A stretch of DNA of 64,000 nt. Origin: Plasmodium malariae (Eukaryota > Apicomplexa > Aconoidasida > Haemosporida > Plasmodiidae). Both the position numbers and the translations under genes were made by a program. The stretch spans positions 1,364,001-1,428,000 of the forward strand of contig NC_041788.1 in the NCBI RefSeq assembly GCF_900090045.1, given 5' to 3'. Positions 49,272 to 59,765 of the stretch are shown in pieces (position 1 is the stretch's first letter; every line of letters begins with the position of its first letter). The notes under the pieces were generated by a model, which saw only the letters and a list, made by a program, of their open reading frames with translations, ran no database searches and was not told the origin of the DNA.

Positions 49272-49990
49272 CTATTTATCGTCTGTTATATTTTTGTCGT
49301 CTAAGCCTCCTTGACTATGAACCAGTTTTTTTAATGTATCATTAAGCTCTTCAAATTTTTTCGTTAGTTTTTGATTTTCTTGTCGAAGAAACGTATTCTC
49401 CCGTTTTAAATCATCTATGGATACATCTATAAAAAAAAGTATATAATTAAAAGTCAGGACATGACAAAATAGTAGTAGTGAAGTAGTGATGACAAAGCTG
49501 TAATAACTAAGTAATAATGGCCAAACAGCGATTTATAGGGTTAGATTAATTATGATAAGCAAGAATATGTGATAAAATACATAAGCAATAAAAATTATTC
49601 ATATAGTTTCCTATGTCTTATAAACAAGAACAGTTAGTTATGGTATATGAAAAGTTATTTGTTATATAGAAAAAGAATTAACCAGAATAGCTTAACATTT
49701 AGAACATACTGCTCATATACCTATTTTTATATATGTACACATATCTAATAAAATATATTTTGGACATACGAAAAAAAAAAAAAAAAAAAAAGAGGTAAAT
49801 GAATACATGATTACTTACCCACTGCTGCGTTATACAAATGTTCACGTATGAATTTAATGGCATCATTAGGTTTTTCTTTTTCTTCAAATAATTTTAAAAG
49901 AACACGGCTTATATGATTTATTACTTCATGTTCCTCTAAATATCTGATAAAATCATCTTTTATATGGTTTATACCTTCAGGAGCGCTCAT
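49272..49990 (-). CDS. MYCBP: MYCBP (AMY-1) homologue, probable FAP174-type flagellar protein
   Basis: A two-exon gene on the minus strand: 49990-49819 (ATG to a GTAAGT donor) and 49426-49272 (after ATAG, ending in TAG), giving 108 aa; human MYCBP is about the same length. The core matches MYCBP: FIRYLEEHEVINHISRVLLK, then LFEEKEKPNDAIKFIREHL. In the family this segment reads F-RYLE...VL-ALYEEPEKPN-ALDFLK-HL. The second exon encodes a short leucine-zipper-like coiled coil (LKRENTFLRQENQKLTKKFE). In vertebrates MYCBP binds Myc and AKAPs; Plasmodium has no Myc. In Chlamydomonas the homologue FAP174 sits on the central pair with an AKAP-like partner. A role in the male-gamete axoneme is therefore likely but inferred. 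Confidence 0.88.
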
Positions 49991-50914
49991 TTCTATACTT
50001 CTTCTGTATTTGTTATAAATAAAAATATACTCTGCCTATTTTACAAATATATAATTTAATTATTAAAAACACTTTATGTTTTTTCGTTAAATACTACATT
50101 TCCAAAAGCAAAAAAAGTAAAGGTAAAAAATTTCTCTTAGTTCACATTACTGTAGGAACATTTGAAAATTATGTCAACATTTTAAATAATATTGCGTATG
50201 TAAATAATTACGGAAATACGTTAAAATGTTATTAATGTTAATATGAAAAAAAAAAAAAAAAAAAAAAATTAGACAAGTTTTCAATTTTTTTTTTGCAAAA
50301 AATATAGCTGAACAGAATATCTGCTTAGCACAAACTAGACATGAATAGAATTTAAAATGTAAAGCGAAAATTAAGCAGCAAACTGACGTAGCGCTTTATT
50401 CGTTCTTGCACATTTTTTGCTTCGATTTATTATATTTATTTACAAAGAGGGAGAGGGTGTGAAAAAAAAAGAAGAAAAAGAGGAGAAAAAAAAAGGGAAA
50501 GTAAAACAATATGTATAATAAGTGTAACACGTGTAATAAGTCTAATAAGTGTAATAAGTCTAATAAGTGTAATAAGTCTAATAAGTGTAATAAGTCTAAT
50601 AAGTGTAATAAATATAACGTACAGTTTTGACAGGGGTGGGAATACTCTGACTCAACGTTTCTTAACTTTTTTTGAAATTCTAATTAATCCTATATACACA
50701 TGTATGATGACTCATTGTTTAATTACGCACACTACTGGAGAGAAAGGAAGTGGTATCAAAAACAATAATATTTTTTCAATATTCATTTTAAATATACTTT
50801 TTCCGAAGATTTCTTGGTTTACCTATTTTATCGATTTTTTTCTTTTTTTCACATTAATGGTTTGTATTTTATTTGTTTTTCCTCTAATGTATTTTTTTTT
50901 TCTTTTTTTTTTCT
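49991..50914. other. Promoter region of MYCBP and 3' flank of the 1,688-aa gene
   Basis: About 920 bp between two minus-strand genes. Contains a poly-A run (50246-50268), a purine-rich stretch (50445-50505) and a 9/18-bp tandem repeat. No gene is supported; the 79-codon frame at 50704 is T-rich low complexity. Confidence 0.55.
50516..50611. repeat. 9-bp/18-bp tandem repeat TAATAAGTS
   Basis: About ten 9-bp half-units alternate TAATAAGTC and TAATAAGTG, making an 18-bp period. The array lies about 0.5 kb upstream of the MYCBP start. Confidence 0.9.
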
Positions 50915-53900
50915 TCATTTTTCAGGTGTTCCGTCTACATTAACTGGCTGCCAGCAAGAACCCAACAGTTCAACCTCTTCATGTGCCTCTTTAGATTTAT
51001 GTTCACCATTTAAGCTATTAAATATTTTAATTCTTGAAGATCTTCTTCTTACTACTTTTGATAATATGGTAAGAACCCTGTTAGTAATTGTTTCCGTCAT
51101 TTTAATAGGTTTTTTGTTCATATAAAAAGATGCTGTTACATTACTGATTATTACATTATCTAATTTCAACGAATTAATTATGAATTTTAGATTCTGGTTT
51201 ATCATATTTCCTTTTAGAAAATGAAATGTAACTAAAACCCATTCTTCAATGGGGTTCTCTCTAAGGACAGTTAGGTTAATTGTTTCAAGAATTAGAAAAG
51301 CTTCTATGAAATCTATTGTTTTAATTTTATAGATGCTTATTAATTTTAATACAAATTTCAATAAATCGTCAAAATTTTCTTTTTCTTCCTTTTTTGTTTT
51401 TTCTTGAATGTGTTCTATTAAAAAATTCACAAATCCTGAAGCACATCTGTATTCATCAAAATTTTGCTTTTTTTGTACCAATACATTTAATTTGTATTTT
51501 TCACTTAAAACGTCTTTATCCTTAAGTATTTTTAGCTCCATCGGTAGTGTCTTGGACATAATTTGTTTTTCCATTTTTTGCACCTTTTGTAAGTTTGGAA
51601 TTTTTTGGTTTTTATCTATCATTCCTTCTTTTTTAATATTTATCTTGTTATTCACCTTTTCTTCCGCATTTTTTAATTTTTTATTTTTTCTTTCCGCACT
51701 TGAATATTTACTGTATGTGTCAATATCAAAATTTTTTTTTTTTTTTTTATATGTTTTACTTTTCATCCTAGCGCTTCTTCTAACAGTTTGGTTCATCATA
51801 TCGATATTGTTTTGATGTTCTTTTTTCACAATACAAAGTTTACTTTCTTCTTTTTCATTTTTCAAGTATATACTGTTATTTTTATTTTCATTTTCAGATG
51901 AAGAACTCATGTTTTTATTAGATTTCCTACTTCCTGATTCTTGCATATGTTGAATAAAATTTTGTTCACAATTATTCTCCATTTTTTTTATTGGAACAGA
52001 TCTATTTTTTTTTTTTTTCATTTTTTCTATTTCTGTAAACGCTTCATCATTATCTACTTTTTCCTTTGTTGTTCTAATGTTCTCTAAATTTTCCTTAAAA
52101 CAGTTATGAGGTGTACTTTTACTTGATGCCTTTTTGCTTTCTTTGTTTTCTTTTGTATATGTATCTTTATGTAAATTCACTTGACTGCCGTATTTATTTA
52201 CCATTTTTTCTATTAACATTTCGGAGTTATTCATATTTGTCATATTATATTCATTTTTTGAATTTTGTAGATATGCATATATAATGTCTTTAATTTCTTT
52301 ATTATTTTTGTACCCATTCAATTTATCTTTTTTTTTTTTTTTTTTTTTTTTAAATTCTTCTTCGGTCTCTTTTTTGTGTACGAATGCACTAGATTCTTCT
52401 TCGCCTCCAGACATGTATGTAGCAGTAATAGCAGAAGTAGTAGTACCATTGGCAGCAGTAGTAGTAGTACCATTGGCAGCAGCAGTAGTAGTACCATTGG
52501 CAGCAGTAGTAGTAGTACCATTGGCAGCAGTAGTAGTAGTACCATTGGCAGCAGCAGTAGTAGTACCATTGGCAGCAGCAGTAGTAGTAGTAGTTCTTTT
52601 CATTTTATTGCGTTCTTTTTCCCCCTCTCTAACTTCTGCCCATGCATTGTAAGTAACTGAAGGTGCATGCGTGTATTCGTTATATTTGTTGAACTGTAAT
52701 TTTTGTTCACCCCTATTCGTAATACTGTTAAATGATTCTAACATTGTTTGTTTGTTACTTTTATAATTCGTTTTATTGATATTATTTTTTTGTATTTTTT
52801 CTCTCCATATGTTGTAATAATCAAGGTTATCATCCGTTAATAAAAACATGTCATCACAATATTCACTTTTTGTTTTCATTGTTTTATTTTCCTTTCGCTT
52901 ACATTTATTTATTGATATATCTTCGAATGTTCTATGAGAGTTGCGTAATGGGATGATATTATTAACAGGAGGACATATTCCACAATATTCATATTTATTT
53001 GAATTCGTGTAATTTTCATTACTACAGTTTATTTTTTCTAAAGGATGAAAAGAATAATTTTCGTACGTATACTCTGATAAGCATGTACAATCATCTAACT
53101 GTTGTTTCTGCATTAATGGTTTTCCATTATCACAATTTTTTAAGAGGCTTGAGCACGATGAGTAATTATCTGCATTTCTATTTTTTTCTCTACCTCCTTC
53201 TTCTTGTTGTTGTTCTTCTTCTTCTTCATATATTTCGTTTCTTCCGATTCTCGACGGTCGCTCAAGTGAATGTTCTAATGACCTTTTGAATGACGGTCCA
53301 AGTTGTCGCTCTAGTGGCCGTTCTAGTAAATGCTCAAAAGAATGGTTATAAAATTTTTTTTTTTTTTTTTTTTCGAATTTCCCTCCTTGCACCATTTCTA
53401 AAGAGGAGTAATTTATACGGTCACTTCCACCGTTCAAGTGATTAGTATCAATCTTATTAAATCTATTATTATTCACACAGATATTCATATTACCATTAAT
53501 TATATCACAAGCAGTGTTAGTAGTGATACTATTACTATTGTAACTGCTAAAATGTTTTTGCTCCGGTACACTATAAAACATCATACTGTTTTTATTACTT
53601 TGTCTTTCCCTTTTATTATCTTTTTTGGATATTTTTTCTCTTGATAAACAAAAATTTTTTTCATTTTTCAAATGTCCTAAAGATAAGGAAGTTTCTCTTT
53701 TTGCTTTTAACAAACTTTCCATATTAGAATTATAAAATAATTTATTTTTTGGAATCTTTTTAGATTTATCAAAATTTACAAAATTGCTGTGTATTTGATC
53801 ACTTGCCATTATGTCCTTAATTTGAAATGTGTCATTAGAGTTGTTGTTTTTGCTTTCGTAATAACTACCAGTGCTTGGAACCCTACAAATGTTGCCATCG

Positions 53901-55981
53901 CCGTTGTTACTGCTATGACTGCTGCTATGACTGCTACTATGATTGCTGTTATGATTGCTGTTATGATTGCTGCTATGATTGCTGCTATAATTGCTGTTAT
54001 GATTGCTGTTATGATTGCTGCTATGATTGCTGCTATGATTAGTTCTATTGTTGCTACTATCGATGCACATGCCAAGATTATGCATGTGCCTTTCGCATGG
54101 GTATAGAGGCATATTTATTGCTCCATATGCTGGTACTACTGCCGTTTCTTCTATGAGAACATTTTGGTTACTTCCGTTTCTGTTTCGGCTGAAGGAGGTG
54201 CTACTATCTAGCGTATGACTAGAACTGGAATAGGTGTCATATATGGGAAGCTTCCTCGACCTTTCAATTTCGCGTTTTGATAAATTTCGACTATTTATGT
54301 TGGTACATGTTGTAGCTATGTTCGCGCTATTTTCTAAATTGTTAACTTCCCTATTGATAGACATATTTCTGTCAAGCGAATCAAATATATTTTCATAATT
54401 TTTCAAAAGAGTGTTTTCATCATATTTTGTTAATATTAAATTAGAAGACTGAGCATATGCGTAATTTAGTTTATTTGGGGAGATGAAATTATTCATTTGT
54501 TTTCTTTGCATAGAATTTATTTCCTTTTCTTTATCTTCATAATTCTCACAATCATTTACATAATATTTATATTCCTTTCGTGAATTATAAAAATTATTTC
54601 TATGTCCGCTTTTTTTTTTATTTGGTTTTGTTATAATATCATTGTAATGATCAGCCATTAATTCATTTGTCATATTTGTAGTATTTTCCTCCTCCTTTTT
54701 AATATATAACTTTTCCTCTTTAAAAATTGCCTTATTATAGTTTGTTTTTTCCATATTTTGATTGATAGCTCTTTCTTCATCACTTTGAAGACTGTTCCAT
54801 TTTGATTTATAATCGCCTGCAGTGGTATTATTAACAGTAATGTTGTTACTTTTTTCTCCTTTAGTTCTTGTACAAACATTGCTAAAAACAATATTTGTAG
54901 AATTATTTTTATTCCCCTTTTTATAATCTCTATTTGTAATGTAACTATCCTTCTTATGTTTATTAAAGGTATTTCTATTCTCATCAAATGGTATAGTATT
55001 TTTGTTTATGTTATTACCACGAGTGAATAATGCTCTTTCGTGTGAGCAGATATTATGGGTGGTATTGTTATTATTGCTTAAATATTTTTGTCTGTCTTCA
55101 TTGTAAATTATTGGAGCTATATTATTACTGTTACTGCCTTCCATGTATGCACTACTCTTATTTTCGTATTTGTTCATTAATTCATTTAGGTCATAATATT
55201 CTTCAAGATCGTTTTTCCTTCTCCTTGAAAAAAACTCCTTATTACTACTACTACTGTTACTACTACTTCTACCTATACTTCCACTATTACCATTATTATT
55301 ACTATTACTACTATTACTATTACTACTATTACTATTACTACTATTAATATTACTACTATTAATATTACTACTATTAATACTACTACTATTAATATTACTA
55401 CTATTAATATTACTACTATTACTTCTGTTACTACTATCATTCCTGTTGCTTGCATTTAATACAGTTTTGTTATATATCCCTTTGTTACTATTTATCATCT
55501 GTGCACAATGAGTCATCATTTTGCTAGCTCCTTTGTTGTAACGGTTTTCTTGGTGTACTTCTTGATCAGCTTTAATACAATGACTGTTTTCGCTGCTACC
55601 ATTTGCGCTACATTCATCAGTAGTACCCTTTTTTAATAATTTTGCATTTGATATACCATCCTCCATACAATTTAACTTTTTTTCTAATGAAATAGCATTA
55701 TATTCATTTGCCTTGTTATTTATTAATTCGCTTAACTTCTCCTTTTCAGTTTTCTTTTTCGTTTGCACTTTACTCTTTTTAAAGGTAGAACAATCATAAC
55801 TGTCTGAACTTAACTTAGAAATACTTCTTTTATTGCCCCTTTCCTCTTTATTATTAGTATCACTTTTAAGGTGTTTACTATTACAACAATAGGCATATAT
55901 AAAACAGCATAGCCCACATGTCAGCGACGCCAATATGCCTTGCACAGTAAACAAAAATACCGAGGTGTTACTATGAGTCAT
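50915..55981 (-). CDS. Membrane-anchored low-complexity protein with conserved-looking C-terminal domain (1,688 aa)
   Basis: A single open frame from ATG 55981 to TGA 50915-50917. I do not recognise a family. Residues about 8-32 are hydrophobic and Cys-rich (VFLFTVQGILASLTCGLCCF then IYAYCC), which fits a signal anchor with possible palmitoylated cysteines. A long Asn/Ser/Lys-rich middle follows, with three coding repeats. The last 210 residues are not low complexity: SGFVNFLIEHIQEKT, then FDDLLKFVLKLISIYKIK and FIEAFLILETINLTVLRENP, ending in a basic VVRRRSSRIKIF patch. This looks like a folded helical domain. A distant cyclin-box-like fold crossed my mind, but I cannot support it. If the N-terminus is an anchor, the bulk of the protein is probably cytosolic. 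Confidence 0.88.
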   Translation of the reverse strand: MTHSNTSVFLFTVQGILASLTCGLCCFIYAYCCNSKHLKSDTNNKEERGNKRSISKLSSDSYDCSTFKKSKVQTKKKTEKEKLSELINNKANEYNAISLEKKLNCMEDGISNAKLLKKGTTDECSANGSSENSHCIKADQEVHQENRYNKGASKMMTHCAQMINSNKGIYNKTVLNASNRNDSSNRSNSSNINSSNINSSSINSSNINSSNINSSNSNSSNSNSSNSNNNGNSGSIGRSSSNSSSSNKEFFSRRRKNDLEEYYDLNELMNKYENKSSAYMEGSNSNNIAPIIYNEDRQKYLSNNNNTTHNICSHERALFTRGNNINKNTIPFDENRNTFNKHKKDSYITNRDYKKGNKNNSTNIVFSNVCTRTKGEKSNNITVNNTTAGDYKSKWNSLQSDEERAINQNMEKTNYNKAIFKEEKLYIKKEEENTTNMTNELMADHYNDIITKPNKKKSGHRNNFYNSRKEYKYYVNDCENYEDKEKEINSMQRKQMNNFISPNKLNYAYAQSSNLILTKYDENTLLKNYENIFDSLDRNMSINREVNNLENSANIATTCTNINSRNLSKREIERSRKLPIYDTYSSSSHTLDSSTSFSRNRNGSNQNVLIEETAVVPAYGAINMPLYPCERHMHNLGMCIDSSNNRTNHSSNHSSNHNSNHNSNYSSNHSSNHNSNHNSNHSSSHSSSHSSNNGDGNICRVPSTGSYYESKNNNSNDTFQIKDIMASDQIHSNFVNFDKSKKIPKNKLFYNSNMESLLKAKRETSLSLGHLKNEKNFCLSREKISKKDNKRERQSNKNSMMFYSVPEQKHFSSYNSNSITTNTACDIINGNMNICVNNNRFNKIDTNHLNGGSDRINYSSLEMVQGGKFEKKKKKKFYNHSFEHLLERPLERQLGPSFKRSLEHSLERPSRIGRNEIYEEEEEQQQEEGGREKNRNADNYSSCSSLLKNCDNGKPLMQKQQLDDCTCLSEYTYENYSFHPLEKINCSNENYTNSNKYEYCGICPPVNNIIPLRNSHRTFEDISINKCKRKENKTMKTKSEYCDDMFLLTDDNLDYYNIWREKIQKNNINKTNYKSNKQTMLESFNSITNRGEQKLQFNKYNEYTHAPSVTYNAWAEVREGEKERNKMKRTTTTTAAANGTTTAAANGTTTTAANGTTTTAANGTTTAAANGTTTTAANGTTTSAITATYMSGGEEESSAFVHKKETEEEFKKKKKKKKDKLNGYKNNKEIKDIIYAYLQNSKNEYNMTNMNNSEMLIEKMVNKYGSQVNLHKDTYTKENKESKKASSKSTPHNCFKENLENIRTTKEKVDNDEAFTEIEKMKKKKNRSVPIKKMENNCEQNFIQHMQESGSRKSNKNMSSSSENENKNNSIYLKNEKEESKLCIVKKEHQNNIDMMNQTVRRSARMKSKTYKKKKKNFDIDTYSKYSSAERKNKKLKNAEEKVNNKINIKKEGMIDKNQKIPNLQKVQKMEKQIMSKTLPMELKILKDKDVLSEKYKLNVLVQKKQNFDEYRCASGFVNFLIEHIQEKTKKEEKENFDDLLKFVLKLISIYKIKTIDFIEAFLILETINLTVLRENPIEEWVLVTFHFLKGNMINQNLKFIINSLKLDNVIISNVTASFYMNKKPIKMTETITNRVLTILSKVVRRRSSRIKIFNSLNGEHKSKEAHEEVELLGSCWQPVNVDGTPEK
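52436..52590 (-). repeat. 24-bp in-frame repeat (TTTAAANG)
   Basis: Six tandem 24-bp copies encode an eight-residue Thr/Ala-Asn-Gly unit in the 1,688-aa protein. The copies are nearly exact, so several other frames stay open here as artefacts. Confidence 0.9.
53910..54050 (-). repeat. In-frame Asn-His-Ser-Ser repeat
   Basis: About eleven 12-bp units encode SNHS/NHNS tetrapeptides in the 1,688-aa protein. The period is a multiple of three and keeps the frame. Confidence 0.85.
55255..55435 (-). repeat. In-frame Asn-Ser-Ser repeat
   Basis: About a dozen 12-15-bp units encode INSS and SNSS blocks near the N-terminus of the 1,688-aa protein. Confidence 0.85.
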
Positions 55982-57503
55982 TTATTTAAAAAATAAAATA
56001 AAAAAGATAAAATAAAATATAATAAAATTTCACGTTTGAAAAATTAAAAAAAGAATTACAAGACAATTATGCTTTAACTACAGCATAATTACAAAAGTGT
56101 AATGAGAAACAATTTTTTACAAATACCCTAGACAAAAAATTTACTAATTATAAAAATACTCTGTGTTCATGTAACAAAAACACAGATTACAGTAATAACA
56201 TGCCAAAATAAAAAAAATAAAAAAAATACAAACATACATGCATACGTACATACATATATACATACATATATACATATATATATCATTAATTGTTTACGCA
56301 TTACTCATTATACATAAAATTTCTTAAGATAAAAATAAATGAATGTTAAAAAGTTTTTCTTGACTACAAAAAGAAAGCAAGCAAACAAACATGTGCCTAC
56401 AACATATCATAAAATTGAATATACAAAGGAAAAAAAAAAAAAAAAAAAAAAGTATTTTTAAATAATACGTTAAAACAATAAAAAAATGAGGTTAATTTAA
56501 AAATATTTATGAGTATATACATATAAGTACGTAAATGTATACATATATGTACATTTGTTTACCTGATTTTCCGTGTTTTATAACCTTTTACATTTTTATG
56601 TGCTGGTGCAATAAATTTTATGACAAAACATTTTTTTGGACCTCATCCCCCTTATTATAGAGAATTTTGAGATATTTTCACTTATGAGTAATTTCATTTA
56701 ATTGTCTTAGAGTCCTTGATAGACATACCAAAAAAAAATTTTTTTAATTTTTTCTTACGCAAATATTTCCAAGTAGAAGAAGAGCATTTAATGTATAATA
56801 GATATATAAAAAATATGTACATGCATATATATTCAGTATAACCATGTACATACATTATGACGTCACCTGCTAAATTTCTCCATTATTTATTTTATACAAC
56901 AAATATTTGGAAAAAATAAAAAAAAATAACAATTTTTATAGGGAATAAGATACAAATATAATAGTACTAGAAATAAGATTTAATGTGTTAAAGCCAATTA
57001 TGCCAAAAGTTGTGAAAAAAAATTTTAAATGCATTTCTTTCTTCTCATTTTATGAAATAATAAACATGTAAATGTTTTTCTAATAATACCGAAAATTTAC
57101 ATTAAACAAATGATAAGTTGTTAATTTAAAAGTATGATAAAAAATATGAGGACATAAGAAAAGATAAGAAAAAAATGGGAAAAAGTAAAAAAAAAAAGGA
57201 AAAACTGCTAAAAAATAACAAAAGTGGAAAAGATGAAAAAATGGAAAAAGGAGAAATCTCTTGAACTGTTCACAAGTTTGCTTGATCATTCTATCATACC
57301 TTGATATTTACCTTTATTGCAACCTTTTATTTTATTATTTTTTTTTTTATTTTCTTTTTTTTATTTATTTTTTTTATTTTATTTTTTTTTTTTTTGTGGA
57401 CGTAATAAAACGTTAGCCTCTCTCTGGTTTGGAGCATAAAATAATAGAATATTACTTTATGGAGTAGTTTGTTATAAGTTTATTTCTTGTTCTATATTTG
57501 ATC
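55982..57503. other. Intergenic, no gene seen
   Basis: About 1.5 kb between two minus-strand genes, holding the promoter of the 1,688-aa gene and the 3' end of the kinase gene. Contains ACAT-rich repeats (about 56230-56280), poly-A (56430-56451) and T-rich blocks (57325-57395). The frame at 57080-57289 is low complexity. Confidence 0.55.
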
Positions 57504-57578
57504 CTACGTGCTGATAAAATAATTCTTTATCCTATAGAATTAACGTATATACACATAAATATGTATATGAATATATGA

Positions 57579-57623
<45 letters not shown>

Positions 57624-59687
57624 CATAAATATGTATAAATGAACATATGTGTTTGTCTGGGCATTGTTACCATGGGTGGTCTATAGCTTCAATCACATTC
57701 AGCCTTTTCGATGGGTTAATTTGTAATAGTGACTGAATAAAATTCTTAGCTTCTGGCGATATGTTAAACCAATATCTTTCGTGGAATGTCACTTTTTCCT
57801 TTAAAAAAAAAATACATTGATGCGAATATGTATACATGATCACCCCCCACACACACACACACACGCATATACATACCTAATACACATAGATATACAAACA
57901 TGTATTATACACACGCATGTAACATTCTGAACGTTCGCTATTATTGCGTACTGGCAGATATTACATTTCGATAAAAAATATATATAATAACTTCTAACAA
58001 CTTAGCGCAAATACTTTAGTAATAAAATAAAAAAAAATAAAAATAATTTCGTAAATCCGATTTTATTTTCCTTCTTCACCTCAAATTTAGAACAAGGATA
58101 AAAGGGTTTGTATCCTCCTAGGAGGACGTAGATAATTATTCCTAATGCCCACATATCTATTTTGTTATTGAAATTGCATTCCTTCACAAATTAAAAAAAA
58201 AAAAAGAGAGAAAAAGAAAAAATGTGGATCCATTTTCAAATGATATAAATGAATACAATTTCGTTATTTGCAAAAAAGGCTAATGAGCATTATTTTCAAT
58301 ATTGCAATTTTTTTATTTTATGTAAAATTTTAAAACAAACTTGAAACAACTCAGGAGCAATAAAACCATAACTTCCTTTAATTCCTCTGTAAGGATAAAA
58401 TTGATCAAATGCACACTTTACTGATAATCCGAAGTCTCCTATTTTTATGATACTTTTAAAAGTATTACTGTTTGGACTATTTGCTGTATTTTCATTTATC
58501 GAACTAACCAATTTCTTAAAGTTTAGTTTTTTACACATAGTACTATGATGTGGCATTTCTAGATCCGATAAAACATCAGAATCATGTAAGATTGATTCTT
58601 CTATCTGAAAGAGCAATATGTTCTGTGGTTTAATATCACAGTGTATTATTCCTTTAATATGAAGATAGTATAAAGCAAATAAAATTTGGCTTACAATTAT
58701 TTTAACTTCTTTTTCTTGTAATATATTGAAACCTACATATGAATATAAATCCCCAATGGAAGAATATTCTAAAAACACCCAAATATCATTCTCATCTTCT
58801 GCACTTAATATCATTTGTAAAATATTACTATGTTTTAATTTTTTATGTATTTCTATTTCTTCTCTTAGTTCATCAATATCCCTTTTTTTATAGTATAATC
58901 TTTTATGTTTTATTTTAAGAACCAAATGAAATATTTTGTATTCATCACTGCTATTGCTTCTATCAAGGTAGAGGCTATCGCTATACCCATCATCAATGCG
59001 ATAATCGTTCATATTACCATTTCCACCGACTTGACTATTTGCATCTACATGGCTACTTGCACCGACATAGTTGCTTGTATCAGCATTGTTGCTTCCATTT
59101 GAATTGTTATTACTTGAATGATTATCTTTACCACCATGCCAACTATAGTCATCCTTGTAGTCTCCCTTGTCGTCTTCATTTGTTCTTTCATTATCATTTG
59201 TAAAAAAATTAGCCATTCCTATATACTCATAATTACAAATTTCTGCTTCACTCGCACGGTTGTCGCTTTGCTTCCTACCATTTCTGTAACAACCTAACAT
59301 TCTTTCTGTGTATGATATTTCTTTAGTTGAAGAAATATTTATACTGTTCTCTGTTTTTATGCTGCAGCTATCTAAGTCTGTTTTATTTGTTTCATCTATT
59401 TTTATATTCCAACTTACTATATCATTATTTATATACTTTACATAATTACAAAGAACCAAAGTTTTTCTACAGTCAATATTCCACTGACATAAACATAATG
59501 TACTTGATAACCCTTTTAACAAAACCCGGACTATTTTAAAATTACCTAATTCGGGTACTTTTAATTCTTTAATATGCTCATACGAATTTATTCTCTTTAA
59601 TGAATCCGTTTCGCATTTCCTCTTTTCATTTTTTATATTCGAAATTGTGTCAGAAATAAATGAAAAAGGCGTTTTTTTCAAAGGCAT
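57504..59687 (-). CDS. CAMK-like Ser/Thr protein kinase with N-lobe insertion
   Basis: Four exons by GT-AG sites with kept frame: 59687-58341, 58181-58080, 57798-57671 and 57531-57504, giving 534 aa. The tiny last exon completes the usual end of the domain (DHPW joined to IKNYFIST, stop). Catalytic features are the ATP Lys in LVLKIKHKRL (about 258), helix C Glu in REEIEIHKKL, the catalytic loop HCDIKPQNILLF (about 348), DFGLS (about 419) and APE (about 443), then DMWALGIIIYVLLGGYKPFY and NPSKRL. The glycine loop is poorly conserved, an Asn/Asp-rich insertion of about 130 residues precedes the ATP Lys, and about 50 residues separate the catalytic loop from DFG. HCD replaces HRD. No EF-hand is seen, so it is not a CDPK; a CaMK-like kinase fits. 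The ATG at 59687 was chosen because sequence upstream is translated poly-T, but an upstream exon is possible. Confidence 0.88.
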
Positions 59688-59731
59688 GCTCTGTACTTGT
59701 AATGCGTTACATATACATATATACACACGAG

Positions 59732-59765
<34 letters not shown>

